Shown: one piece after another, positions 13,174 to 21,353 of the stretch
How positions within the stretch are numbered: position 1 is the first letter of the stretch
Layout: the number at the start of each line of letters is the position of its first letter
DNA from: a virus
Strand: one strand, 5' to 3'
Length of the DNA stretch: 22,641 nucleotides
Virus record (IMG/VR): IMGVR_UViG_3300020160_000788
Span: 1 to 22,641 of that record
Made by a program: the position numbers and the translations under genes
The notes under the pieces: model-generated
The model's input: only the letters and a program-made list of their open reading frames with translations
Told to the model about the DNA's origin: nothing
The model's database searches: none

Positions 13174-14238
13174 TTATTTTGCCGCGTTCTTCCACATGGC
13201 GGCTGCGGCAATCTTCTTACCTTTTTCACCACCACCTGCGGCTTTAGCTACTTTGTCAAAACTTTTACCTGGCTTGCCAATGTCTTTACCTGCTTGGGCT
13301 TTTTTAACTAATGTTGACTTAGCACCTTTGCTCATACCTGCACTTGGCTTAGCGGCTTCGTATGCCATTGTAGTACCACATTCTTTTAGACCGTGTACTG
13401 GACACTTCTCACCTTTGTCGGTGTGATTGCATTTGGCATCAGCTTCTTTTAAACGTCCGTCTTTTTCTGCTGACTTTAACATTGCCGCACGATCTGCATA
13501 GCTACCACGCTTAACATCTTTGGCCGCTGTCTTCTCACCCTTAGTAGGATTCTTAACATGCTTTAATGGATCAAACTTTTCAGAAGCTTCTTTAACCTTC
13601 TTATCTGCTTCTGCACCACGACCACTGTAGTTCTTACCAGCTGTGTGTTTAATACCTGTTGCTGTCTTTTCAATAGTGCCACCAGTTGCAGATTTTTTCT
13701 TATCTCCAACTTTCATACCGCTTGTACCTTCTGCATCTTTCTTAGCACTGGCCACTGTTGGGAAACCTTCTTTGAATGGCTTACCTGATTTTGCCGCTGC
13801 CTTGGCACGTGAACCCCAAACTTCATCTTTGTTTGTTTCAACTTTGCCATCGCCATCGTAATCTTTCTTGGCTTTTTTAACAGCACTTTCTAATAGTGCT
13901 TTTAGATGTTGTTCGTAGTTCATAGATTCTTTCATGTTAGGTTCCTCGTCATCAGCTTCTTCTGCGGCACGAGCGGCAGTTTCCATATCTCCAGTAATGT
14001 CATCAACGCTTGACGCAACTGCGCCTTGGCCAAACTTTACTTGATATTCCATATAGTGGTAGATACTGTCTAAGTAATCTGCCGCTTTAGTAATCTTTGC
14101 TTGTACCCAACCTTCTAACTGTTGGTTATTTTGAATCATTTGAAACAGTTTCATAGAGTGCTTGGCAGCTCTATATAGGTCAGCCCTGGCCATTCCGCCT
14201 TCGTCGTCTGGGCCTTGCATTTGTACTTGTGGTTGCAT
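13174..14238 (-). CDS. Lys-rich virion-type protein with DxDGDG motif and Cys/His cluster (354 aa)
   Basis: Residues 15-70 form a folded helical part (LYRAAKHSMKLFQMIQ, LEGWVQAKITKAADYLDSIYHYMEYQ), which I associate with structural proteins of marine T4-likes. Then follow an acidic linker, a DYDGDGKVETNKDE segment (126-139) like a calcium loop, and a long Lys/Ala/Gly-rich tail that is probably disordered. A compact cluster C270, H272, C279, H282, C287 could bind zinc. GGAG lies 6 bases before ATG, and a late promoter box is 19 bases upstream. Such a basic protein probably associates with packaged DNA. Function is inferred from composition and position. Confidence 0.72.
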   Translation of the reverse strand: MQPQVQMQGPDDEGGMARADLYRAAKHSMKLFQMIQNNQQLEGWVQAKITKAADYLDSIYHYMEYQVKFGQGAVASSVDDITGDMETAARAAEEADDEEPNMKESMNYEQHLKALLESAVKKAKKDYDGDGKVETNKDEVWGSRAKAAAKSGKPFKEGFPTVASAKKDAEGTSGMKVGDKKKSATGGTIEKTATGIKHTAGKNYSGRGAEADKKVKEASEKFDPLKHVKNPTKGEKTAAKDVKRGSYADRAAMLKSAEKDGRLKEADAKCNHTDKGEKCPVHGLKECGTTMAYEAAKPSAGMSKGAKSTLVKKAQAGKDIGKPGKSFDKVAKAAGGGEKGKKIAAAAMWKNAAK

Positions 14239-14257
14239 GAGTAACTCCGTTATTTTA

Positions 14258-14265
14258 TATTTATC
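14258..14265 (-). promoter_or_regulatory. T4-late-type promoter box before the 354-aa virion gene
   Basis: The minus strand reads GATAAATA at 14265-14258, overlapping the stop of the 104-aa gene. Unlike the boxes at 8073-8089 and 9459, it leaves a 19-base gap with a good GGAG site (14248-14245) before the ATG at 14238, as in a normal late gene. Confidence 0.65.
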
Positions 14266-14575
14266 GTTTGATACTTCCGCCGGTCATTAAGTTATCGCCA
14301 TCTAAAGCGTTGGTTCCGGGCTTTTGCATCTTGGGTTTTTTGTTCTTGTATACTACGCCTACAGCTACATTACCTGCGCTAGTACCCCCTGCTGTTGCAG
14401 TTTCTGCAACAGCAAGTTCTTTATTCTTGTGTTTAACGTCACCTTGTTTAGCGGCCTTCTTTTTGTCTTTGTGTGCGCCAGCGCCGGTATTGATGGCATT
14501 TTTAGCTACAAAGTTACGTGGCTTGGGTGCTTCTGCTTTTTTAGTTTTACCTTCTAATAGTTCACTTATTCTCAT
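14261..14575 (-). CDS. Lys/Ala-rich putative internal head protein with MRISELLE-G start (104 aa)
   Basis: The N-terminus MRISELLE followed by G fits the prohead-protease cleavage rule (L-x-E before G). The rest is low complexity: basic (NFVAKNAINTGAGAHKDKKKAAKQGDVKHKNKE, residues 21-53), then a Gly/Ala/Thr stretch and a basic end. It has no globular motif, as with T4 internal proteins. It overlaps the 44-aa gene by 4 bases. Confidence 0.72.
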   Translation of the reverse strand: MRISELLEGKTKKAEAPKPRNFVAKNAINTGAGAHKDKKKAAKQGDVKHKNKELAVAETATAGGTSAGNVAVGVVYKNKKPKMQKPGTNALDGDNLMTGGSIKR

Positions 14576-14706
14576 GATGGTTCCTTAGTAGTTTGGGGCG
14601 ACTCTGCTTTTTTAGGTTTAATAGGTTCAATAAACTTTTTAGGTTTCTTGTTGTATTTTTTAGCACGAATGCCTTTCTTGTGTTCAAATAGTTCACGTAA
14701 TGTCAT
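14572..14706 (-). CDS. Very short basic protein with MTLRELFE start (44 aa)
   Basis: ATG at 14706 overlaps the upstream TGA, and its own TGA overlaps the next ATG by 4 bases, so it is locked into the gene chain on both sides. It fills what would otherwise be a 127-base gap. It begins MTLRELFE-H like the longer neighbours and then is strongly basic (KKGIRAKKYNKKPKKF). It looks like a stand-alone capsid-targeting peptide plus DNA-binding tail. Confidence 0.75.
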   Translation of the reverse strand: MTLRELFEHKKGIRAKKYNKKPKKFIEPIKPKKAESPQTTKEPS

Positions 14707-14990
14707 ACAGGAGGTTCTCCTGTGAGATAAGGCAGACTAAACCATAACTTAAACCATTCTTGTGTTCCGGGCTGTATGTTATGCTTCTTCATTAGCTCGC
14801 CCTTACTATTGCCAGTAACACTTATGTTACTACCTTGATTAGCACGATACTCATGTAGTCTAGCCTCTGCACCTAGTCCGCCCATGCCAGATAATATCTT
14901 TAGTTCGTGTATGGGATCGTTAGGCGCAAGATAACAATCATCAGGACTATCCTGATTTAAGTCTTGACTTGTTATCTTATATTGTTTCAT
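14703..14990 (-). CDS. Conserved T4-like phage protein (95 aa)
   Basis: It reads MKQYKITSQDLNQDSPDDCYLAPNDP, then a helix with GMGGLGAEARLHEYRAN, then a C-terminal part (PGTQEWFKLWFSLPYLTGE) that is aromatic and folded. It carries no capsid-targeting-like end. I recall close relatives in cyanophages, without a function. It overlaps both neighbours by 4 bases. Confidence 0.72.
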   Translation of the reverse strand: MKQYKITSQDLNQDSPDDCYLAPNDPIHELKILSGMGGLGAEARLHEYRANQGSNISVTGNSKGELMKKHNIQPGTQEWFKLWFSLPYLTGEPPV

Positions 14991-16189
14991 TTTACTAGTC
15001 TAAATGCTTTGAGATTTTTGCGTGGAGTACCTTTGTTTACATCAACAGTTGAGTTTTGTTTAGTAATGATGCCTACACCTGCCGCATCTTCTTGTGTTTG
15101 CATAGATTCTTTTCTAAATGCTTTGTATGCTAGTAGTTTTTGATATTCATCTGAACGTAGAGGAATATTCTTTTTAAGTTTATGCACTAACATTATAATA
15201 TCGTTAGGCATCTTTTGAGTTGTTAACGACTTTTTCTTTATGTCTAGTTCGCTTAATGAAGCGTCCTCACCTAATCCATATCCATCACGGATAGCCATTA
15301 ATACTTCACTTACGCTAGCTTCTGTGGTTGGCAATGTGTCTTGCTCGCCAATATCTGGCCTGCCACCTTCAAATGTACCTAGTGCATAGGTAAACATACC
15401 GTCACCCTCGTTATCAATCATAACCATGTAATATTGGCTTTCATCTTCTGCACCTTTGGTACTAAACATGAAAGCATCGTCACCTTTACGCTGTACCTTC
15501 CATCCCATGGCCTTCATTGCACTACTAATCTTATTAGCAACTTCGGGCCACGATAATGCATTACCTAATGTTGCTTCTGTCATACCTTCTACAGGCGCCG
15601 CAACTTTTTTCTTTGCTGTTTTCTTTACAGGAGTATTGGAGTACGGTAGTAAGTATTCTGCTACTAGATCAAAGAACGGCTTGCCAGCAACTGGAGTATC
15701 AGCATCTACACCTGCGGCATTAGCAAACGCTTCGCGATCACCTTTAGAGACAGCATCGCGTAATGCAGTAGCTGAACTTAACCGTGGTGTTGGCTTTTGT
15801 TTGATATTTTTAAAGTTATAAAAACCGTGAGCACCTTCTTTACCATTGTACTGTATAATAGTTTTAGTAACCCAATCTTCATCAGTTAAACATAACAAAG
15901 TAACATCACCATGTTTTTCATATACTAGACTTGCCAGTGTTAGCCATGATGTTTCTGCAATAATATGTCCTTCAACTTCTGGCCATATGGCAGTCATTGC
16001 TTCTACCTTAATGCCGTATGGTAATGGATCTTTTGGACCTACTGTGCTTTCGTTTGTGCCTACATACCAAACGGGACTTTTTGAGGCAAGTTCCCATGCG
16101 GCTCTATGTCCCTTGTGCGGAGGATTAAAGCGACCAAATATAATGGCAACTTCCTGTCCCATTCCTTCAAATAGTTGTCTTAGTTTCAT
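14987..16189 (-). CDS. HxGH nucleotidylyltransferase with capsid-targeting-like N-terminus (400 aa)
   Basis: After MKLRQLFE-G comes IIFGRFNPPHKGH (residues 16-28), the phosphate-binding (H/T)xGH motif of nucleotidylyltransferases, and later RLSSATALR (136-144), which matches the ISSTxxR signature. Enzymes with this pair join a nucleotide from ATP or CTP to a phosphate acceptor, such as NMN, phosphopantetheine or glycerol-phosphate. Residues 1-195 hold this domain. Residues 210-400 form a separate part of unknown fold with a strand-rich region (DAFMFSTKGAEDESQYYMVMI) and a basic end. An AAGGA site lies 8 bases before ATG. NMN adenylylation, linked to NAD, is one option but the substrate is not visible. 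Confidence 0.83.
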   Translation of the reverse strand: MKLRQLFEGMGQEVAIIFGRFNPPHKGHRAAWELASKSPVWYVGTNESTVGPKDPLPYGIKVEAMTAIWPEVEGHIIAETSWLTLASLVYEKHGDVTLLCLTDEDWVTKTIIQYNGKEGAHGFYNFKNIKQKPTPRLSSATALRDAVSKGDREAFANAAGVDADTPVAGKPFFDLVAEYLLPYSNTPVKKTAKKKVAAPVEGMTEATLGNALSWPEVANKISSAMKAMGWKVQRKGDDAFMFSTKGAEDESQYYMVMIDNEGDGMFTYALGTFEGGRPDIGEQDTLPTTEASVSEVLMAIRDGYGLGEDASLSELDIKKKSLTTQKMPNDIIMLVHKLKKNIPLRSDEYQKLLAYKAFRKESMQTQEDAAGVGIITKQNSTVDVNKGTPRKNLKAFRLVK

Positions 16190-16198
16190 AATAAGTCC

Positions 16199-17341
16199 TT
16201 AGGTCGGCGTCCAACGCTTGCGAGGTACAAGTTTAACGTGACCTAGCTGTTTATTTTGATCTGCATATCGAACACGACCTTCGCCATTAGTGTCCCATAT
16301 TTCGCCCTGTTCGCCTTCAATCTGATCAATGATGTCGTCCTTCATTGCCTGTATTCTTTTTACCAGTGTAAAGATAGTTGCTAACGCTGTTGGATTAGCC
16401 GCAACAAGCTCATTAATCTTTGCCTGCTTACCTGGACTGGTCTTTGAGGAGGCCAACCAATCTGTAAAATGTTTTGGACTTAGACTGTCTAACTGTTTTG
16501 CTTTGGCAGTTTGATTTACATAAGTGTAGATAATATTCTTTAAGTCGCTTAGTCCCGGAAGTCCCTGTAGGAATCCGTCCATCTGACCACCGTGTGCTTG
16601 TGCAAACTGTTCAATGGCATCAACTGCTGTTGTATCAATCTTAACAGGTTTGCTGTTGTATATTGGACCAAGCACGATTAGTTGTGGATTGCTGTTAAAC
16701 TGACTAAAGTCACTGATAGGCTTTTGACTAGCATCAGGCATACCAAACTCTGGAAAGAACGCATGTCCCACAACCATTACCTGTGCGCCACTGATACGTT
16801 TACCTAATCCGCTATTAGAGCGAACATGATAGCATGTTTGACTTTTATTATTGGGACAAAAGTTATATACACCTTCTTTATCTGCCGGAGGTTGTTGTAG
16901 AAACAAACCATCAGCATAAACAAATCCCACAAAGTCACGTGGAGTAGCTTTGTCAAACAATGGATACAGACTAGAAAACTCGCTAGCAAACTTATCACGT
17001 GCGGCTTTTTCTTCTGGAGTCTTGGGACTTCCTGATTTGTTGGCAATAAAATCTTGTACAGCTTCCGGACTATCTGTTACTGCACCTTTGCTCCAACCGT
17101 TGTGTCCTGCTAGCACTAATGGGCCGTTAGCTTGTTCACGTCCCCAATATATTTGTGGATTGCCGTCCCACTTCATACGAATACTATTAGCGCCTTCTTG
17201 ACTAGCAAAGTCTTTAATATGACTTAGTGCTTCAAGTGTGCCTTTGGTACCGTGGAAGAAAACTAAATCTTCTAAGTGATTGAACGCTCGGCCTAACTGT
17301 TTAGGTGCCTCTGCTTCTTTAAACAGTTGTCTTAATCTCAT
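16199..17341 (-). CDS. KxDG ligase/nucleotidyltransferase-like protein with capsid-targeting-like N-terminus (380 aa)
   Basis: It begins MRLRQLFKE-A. Residues 53-68 (SIRMKWDGNPQIYWGR) carry the KxDG motif of covalent nucleotidyltransferases (K57), with an aromatic pair after it. FVGFVYADGLFL lies where motif III would be, and near the end an EG (354-355) and KLVPRKRW (370-377) resemble motifs IV and V. This fits the uncharacterised phage family I recall as DUF6267. The action could be nucleic-acid end joining or capping; no helical OB-fold is clear. It overlaps the pol-beta-type gene by 4 bases, and the pairing suggests linked work on nucleic-acid ends. Confidence 0.7.
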   Translation of the reverse strand: MRLRQLFKEAEAPKQLGRAFNHLEDLVFFHGTKGTLEALSHIKDFASQEGANSIRMKWDGNPQIYWGREQANGPLVLAGHNGWSKGAVTDSPEAVQDFIANKSGSPKTPEEKAARDKFASEFSSLYPLFDKATPRDFVGFVYADGLFLQQPPADKEGVYNFCPNNKSQTCYHVRSNSGLGKRISGAQVMVVGHAFFPEFGMPDASQKPISDFSQFNSNPQLIVLGPIYNSKPVKIDTTAVDAIEQFAQAHGGQMDGFLQGLPGLSDLKNIIYTYVNQTAKAKQLDSLSPKHFTDWLASSKTSPGKQAKINELVAANPTALATIFTLVKRIQAMKDDIIDQIEGEQGEIWDTNGEGRVRYADQNKQLGHVKLVPRKRWTPT

Positions 17342-18099
17342 AACTGTACCTTATCCAACATATGACGGAACCATTCGTTAGTTCCGATACGATAACTTTC
17401 TTGACGAACTGGTACTTCTTTCCAGTTGGCATCTTGTTTAGCTCTATCTAGTAATGCCGTTGCTTCATCTTTTGGCAAAGCAGCCAATACTGACTCAACA
17501 CTGCCTAAATCTTTAGCACTACCGTTAGGTCCGAACAAGTGTTTAGCAACGTCATCTAAGTTGTCAGCAACTAGTTCACCCTTCTTACCTTCTGGTGTAC
17601 GACTAAACAGTCCCTGCCATGCTGACCACATATAGCCTTTTTGCTTAGCCAGTATGGCCATTATAAGTTGTTTATTAACACCCTTGTAAGGACTATTATC
17701 TGGAATAGCATGTGTATGGAACTTAGATACTTTCTCAGCATTAGCCGATACCATAACGTCTACTTGATGAAACTCTCCACCAACTGGAACATTTACGTGT
17801 ACATTAATACCGCTTTGTGCGGTTTCTAAACCTTTACTACTGATATAATCGTTAAGTGCCTTACGTCCTGCTTTGGCATCTTTGGCTTTGAAATAGTCTA
17901 GTACTGCCTGCTCGTCAACAATAACATCCATATCGCCACTAGTCTTACCTGGCTTAGGTGTTGCGGCGGAACCAACAGGGATAGCAGTAATACCTGTACC
18001 ACCTAGTGTTCCATTGATGGTTTTAAGTATTGCAGGAACATCTTTGTGATCAAATGGAGTTGCATTGGCAAATACGTTGCCACCTTCTAATAAAATCAT
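17338..18099 (-). CDS. Pol-beta-type nucleotidyltransferase (253 aa)
   Basis: GS (43-44) followed by SGDMDVIV (54-61) gives the two metal-binding Asp of the nucleotidyltransferase superfamily (D56, D58), and HQVDVMVS (111-118) gives the third (D114). Such enzymes add a nucleotide to RNA, DNA, protein or an antibiotic. The N-terminus MILLE-GGN is a short form of the protease-site pattern (L-L-E before G). The C-terminus contains KQLIMAILAKQKGYMWSAWQGLF and an end (YRIGTNEWFRHMLDKVQL). It overlaps both neighbours by 4 bases and is followed by the ligase-like gene. Confidence 0.8.
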   Translation of the reverse strand: MILLEGGNVFANATPFDHKDVPAILKTINGTLGGTGITAIPVGSAATPKPGKTSGDMDVIVDEQAVLDYFKAKDAKAGRKALNDYISSKGLETAQSGINVHVNVPVGGEFHQVDVMVSANAEKVSKFHTHAIPDNSPYKGVNKQLIMAILAKQKGYMWSAWQGLFSRTPEGKKGELVADNLDDVAKHLFGPNGSAKDLGSVESVLAALPKDEATALLDRAKQDANWKEVPVRQESYRIGTNEWFRHMLDKVQL

Positions 18100-18440
18100 T
18101 TGTTATCTCCATCATAGTCGCCTTGTTCAATGCGATCTTTCTCTTGACCAAAAATCTTACGGGCAAGTTCGTCGCGATCAACATCAGTGAACACTGACTT
18201 TTCATTATCTGGAATATTAAACTTTTTGCAGTATGCTTCTGCGGCTCGATCTACGCAGGGACGAAACACCCCATCGTGACAGCGGTTACCTGACTTAATA
18301 TGTGCTTTGACCTTGCTGATCATAGGAAAGAACACTTTACGATAGAAATTGTGATCATTATGCATGAAGAAATGCAGATCGTCTGGAAGATCCATTTCTT
18401 CTAAGTTAATCACCGAGTTTGCAACTTCATCCATTCTCAT
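18096..18440 (-). CDS. Conserved T4-like phage protein (114 aa)
   Basis: It begins MRMDEVANSVINLEE-M and continues DLPDDLHFFMHNDHNFYRKVFFPMISKVKAHI (residues 17-48), which I recall from marine T4-like phages. The part with C54, C62 and C71 could bind metal. The end is acidic. It lies 23 bases behind a late-type CATAAATA box with AAGG between, so it heads the transcript that includes the nucleotidyltransferase genes. Function unknown. Confidence 0.72.
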   Translation of the reverse strand: MRMDEVANSVINLEEMDLPDDLHFFMHNDHNFYRKVFFPMISKVKAHIKSGNRCHDGVFRPCVDRAAEAYCKKFNIPDNEKSVFTDVDRDELARKIFGQEKDRIEQGDYDGDNK

Positions 18441-18463
18441 AGCACAGATACCTTATTATAGAG

Positions 18464-18471
18464 TATTTATG
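18464..18471 (-). promoter_or_regulatory. T4-late-type promoter box heading the nucleotidyltransferase run
   Basis: The minus strand reads CATAAATA at 18471-18464, in the 47-base gap between the 215-aa gene and the ATG at 18440. AAGG lies between the box and the ATG. It is the first such box upstream of the run ending at 14261. Confidence 0.55.
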
Positions 18472-18487
18472 CTATTTTGAAGTTAGG

Positions 18488-19135
18488 TTAAATTTCCGTT
18501 GTAGTAACTAGCTGTTCTACTTTACGTATTTTATCAGCTAAAAAGATGTGGCAAAGGCTTAGAGTCTTCTCATCTGCCACGTAAAAGTGCCCGCCAAAGC
18601 GGTATTTGTTGCTAGTAGTCTTGATTTTAGGCAGTTTAACAGCCCATGCTTTAAAGTTATCAGCAGACTCCCATAGCGCATTTACAGTTACCTTATACTT
18701 GTGAGTATATTCTTTTCTTATGATTGCTTTGGGAGTAGTTAACAAAAACTCTTTGATTTTTTGATCTACGGGCTCTGAAGTTTCTTCTACATAGACACTT
18801 GGAATGCTTAACACTTTATGAAAGAAATCAATATCGTTACTATAAAGTGCCAGCGTACTACCTTCAACACGGAGGGTATAGCTAGATAATGTTTCTAAAA
18901 CATCAACTAGATTCATGCCCATAAAAACATCTTCTATAGTAACAGATGTTCTACTCCAAGACCCCATTTGCATACGAGATAGTTTGTTGTTGGCAAACTG
19001 TTCTTTTAAGGATTCTAGTTCTTCAGTGATATTTTTTAGATTGTTACCTCTAAACTTTGATGCTACAGATAGCCGCAGGGCTATCTTGTAGACATATTTG
19101 CCAAAGAACAGCTTAGTAGTTTTCTTCGAAAGCAT
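18488..19135 (-). CDS. Uncharacterised phage protein (215 aa)
   Basis: The start is uncertain: I use ATG 19135, which overlaps the ClpA gene by 23 bases and begins MLSKKTTKLFFGKYVYKIAL; the frame is open to ATG 19168 without a better ribosome site. The protein is basic at the front and has mixed strands and helices. There is LFFGKYVYKIALRLSV (9-24), a helix TEELESLKEQFANNKL, and near the end HFYVADEKTLSLCHIFLADKI. I recognise no domain. The coupling to the unfoldase gene suggests co-expression. Confidence 0.65.
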   Translation of the reverse strand: MLSKKTTKLFFGKYVYKIALRLSVASKFRGNNLKNITEELESLKEQFANNKLSRMQMGSWSRTSVTIEDVFMGMNLVDVLETLSSYTLRVEGSTLALYSNDIDFFHKVLSIPSVYVEETSEPVDQKIKEFLLTTPKAIIRKEYTHKYKVTVNALWESADNFKAWAVKLPKIKTTSNKYRFGGHFYVADEKTLSLCHIFLADKIRKVEQLVTTTEI

Positions 19136-21353
19136 GTTCTTTGACTTTAAGTTTGATGCCACCATCATCTACATCAATCTCAACAGCGCCGCCATCTTTT
19201 AAAGTACCAAACAGCATCTCGCGACTCAACGGACGTTTAACATCTTTGTCAATTACACGTTGTAGCGGTCTTGCACCCATTTTGCTGTCAAAGCCCTTTT
19301 CAACTAAGTAATCAATAGCTTCGTTACTGATAGTAATTTTAATACCTTTGTCTTTAACTAGGTCTTTCAATTCTACTAAGAACTTGCCAACAATCTTGAT
19401 CATTGTTTCTTTGCTTAATTTGCTGAATGTAATGATACCATCTAAACGATTACGGAATTCCGGAGCAAAGAATTTCTTAAGTTCTTTATCTTCGTATTCA
19501 TTCTCTTGACTACCAAAGCCAATAACATTCTTATCAGCATCGGCAGACCCTAAGTTAGTAGTCATAATAAGAACTACGTTACGGCAATCTGCTTCTTTAC
19601 CATTACTTCCAGTAACTTTACCATTGTCCATTAACTGTAACAAGATAGTTGACACATCTGGGTGCGACTTTTCAATCTCGTCTAGCAACAATACACAATG
19701 TGGTTGTTCCTGTAGCTTAGTAATCAATAGTCCAGCATTTTCTTCAAAGCCAACATAGCCAGGAGGGCTACCAATTAATTTACTTACTGAGTGCTTCTCT
19801 TGATATTCACTCATATCAAAGCGGATCATCGGCACGCCTAGTTGTTTTGCCAACTGCTTTGCGGCTTCAGTTTTACCAACACCAGTTGGTCCCATGAATA
19901 CAAACGAACCAATAGGTTTGTTTTCGGCTTTTAGTCCTGCCTGTGCAACTAGAATCTTATCAACGACTTCTGTAATAGCTTCGTCTTGTCCGTAGACTTC
20001 ACCTTTGAGATTCTTTTCAAGGCTTGCAAGATTTTCACTTTCTTTTTCTTTAACTGTTTCTTCAGGAAGATTAGCCATCTTAGCAAGTTCAAACTGGATC
20101 TCAGCTACGTCAACATTTCTGTTATCAACTTGTTTAATATTAAAGCGCGAACAAGCAACATCAATTAAGTCAATGGCCTTGTCAGGTAACTTTCTATCAG
20201 TCAAATACTTAACGCTTAACTTAACTGCTGTTTCAACTGCCGCATCTGAAATAGTAGCATTGTGATGCTTTTCATAATACTTCTTAATACCTTTAAGAAT
20301 TTCAATAGCCATTTCTGGAGTAGGCTCATCAATAGTAATACGTTGGAATCGACGCATCAACGCACGATCCTTTTCGAAGTACTTGCGATATTCTTCCCAA
20401 GTAGTTGATGCTACAACTTTAATGTTGCCTTTGCTCAGTGCAGGCTTCATCATGTTAGCAAGATCGTTACTACTGTTGCTACCACCTGCGCCTGCACCAC
20501 TAATCATGTGTGCTTCATCGATGAACAACACAGTCTTACCTTTAGTACCTAATGCTTTAAGTACAAGTTTAAAACGTTCTTCAAAGTCACCGCGATATTT
20601 ACTACCTGCAAGCATAGCACTGATGTCTAAGTTGTAAACTGTATATTCTTTTAAGAACTCAGGAACTTGACCGTGAATAATATTAAATGCAAGTCCTTCT
20701 GCAATAGCTGTCTTACCAACACCTGGATCGCCAACTAGCAATACATTATTCTTAGTACGACGACCTAGGCCAAGTGCAATTTGTTCGAGCTCTTCAACTC
20801 GACCAATAACAGGATCAATCTTTGCCTTCTTAACTTGATCGTTAAGATTTGTTGTAAATGCTCGTAAAGCCTTTTCGCTTTGTGCATCTACTACTGTATC
20901 TTCTTCCTCTTCGTTGAGTTCGTTATTAACAAAGTCAGCAAACTTATCTCGTTCAATACCGCCCTTGTTGATATAGTAGACAGCATAGCTACGTTTCTCA
21001 CTAAGGATGCTCAAGAATACATCTACTAGTTCAATGCTTTGACGGCCGCTGAATAATACCTGTGTAAATGCACGATTGAGCACACGCTCAACTGTTTGCG
21101 TTTTCTTAGGTTTAAAACCCTTTGGAGCATTTTCAATTTTAATCTCGTCGAGATTATTTTTTAAATAATGCTCTAGATTAGTTTTGATATATGTAGTATC
21201 GGCGCCGAAGTTTGTTAATAGCTCAAAGAACTTTTCTTCGCATAGCATAGCATATACCAAATGCTCTAGAGTTACATATTCATGCGAGAGTTTTTTACAG
21301 TCTTCAACTGCTTTTTCAAATACTACTTGTAATTGATCACTTGGTTCTACCAT
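19113..21353 (-). CDS. clpA: ClpA-type AAA+ unfoldase with ClpP-docking loop
   Basis: A full two-ring unfoldase, 746 aa (E. coli ClpA 758). Residues 1-140 form the Clp N-domain repeat pair. D1 has GDPGVGKT (208-215) and Walker B LFIDEAH (276-282), and D2 has GPTGVGKT (488-495) and Walker B LLLDE (555-559). Between D1 and D2 there is no ClpB-type coiled-coil insertion. VIGFG (610-614) in D2 matches the IGL/IGF loop with which ClpA and ClpX dock onto ClpP, so it should feed proteins to a protease. No ClpP or ClpS gene is in the window, so the host ClpP is the natural partner. It has its own consensus promoter. It may remove host defence proteins or remodel phage ones. Confidence 0.93.
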   Translation of the reverse strand: MVEPSDQLQVVFEKAVEDCKKLSHEYVTLEHLVYAMLCEEKFFELLTNFGADTTYIKTNLEHYLKNNLDEIKIENAPKGFKPKKTQTVERVLNRAFTQVLFSGRQSIELVDVFLSILSEKRSYAVYYINKGGIERDKFADFVNNELNEEEEDTVVDAQSEKALRAFTTNLNDQVKKAKIDPVIGRVEELEQIALGLGRRTKNNVLLVGDPGVGKTAIAEGLAFNIIHGQVPEFLKEYTVYNLDISAMLAGSKYRGDFEERFKLVLKALGTKGKTVLFIDEAHMISGAGAGGSNSSNDLANMMKPALSKGNIKVVASTTWEEYRKYFEKDRALMRRFQRITIDEPTPEMAIEILKGIKKYYEKHHNATISDAAVETAVKLSVKYLTDRKLPDKAIDLIDVACSRFNIKQVDNRNVDVAEIQFELAKMANLPEETVKEKESENLASLEKNLKGEVYGQDEAITEVVDKILVAQAGLKAENKPIGSFVFMGPTGVGKTEAAKQLAKQLGVPMIRFDMSEYQEKHSVSKLIGSPPGYVGFEENAGLLITKLQEQPHCVLLLDEIEKSHPDVSTILLQLMDNGKVTGSNGKEADCRNVVLIMTTNLGSADADKNVIGFGSQENEYEDKELKKFFAPEFRNRLDGIITFSKLSKETMIKIVGKFLVELKDLVKDKGIKITISNEAIDYLVEKGFDSKMGARPLQRVIDKDVKRPLSREMLFGTLKDGGAVEIDVDDGGIKLKVKEHAFEENY

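Noticed and set aside
12540-14588. Several hydrophobic plus- and minus-strand ORFs over the Lys/Ala-rich virion genes
   Set aside because: Antisense of Lys/Ala/Gly-rich codons yields Phe/Leu/Ala/Pro-rich frames that only look like membrane proteins.
19986-20637. Plus-strand ORFs inside the clpA-type gene
   Set aside because: They are antisense shadows of a highly conserved coding frame, without start signals.
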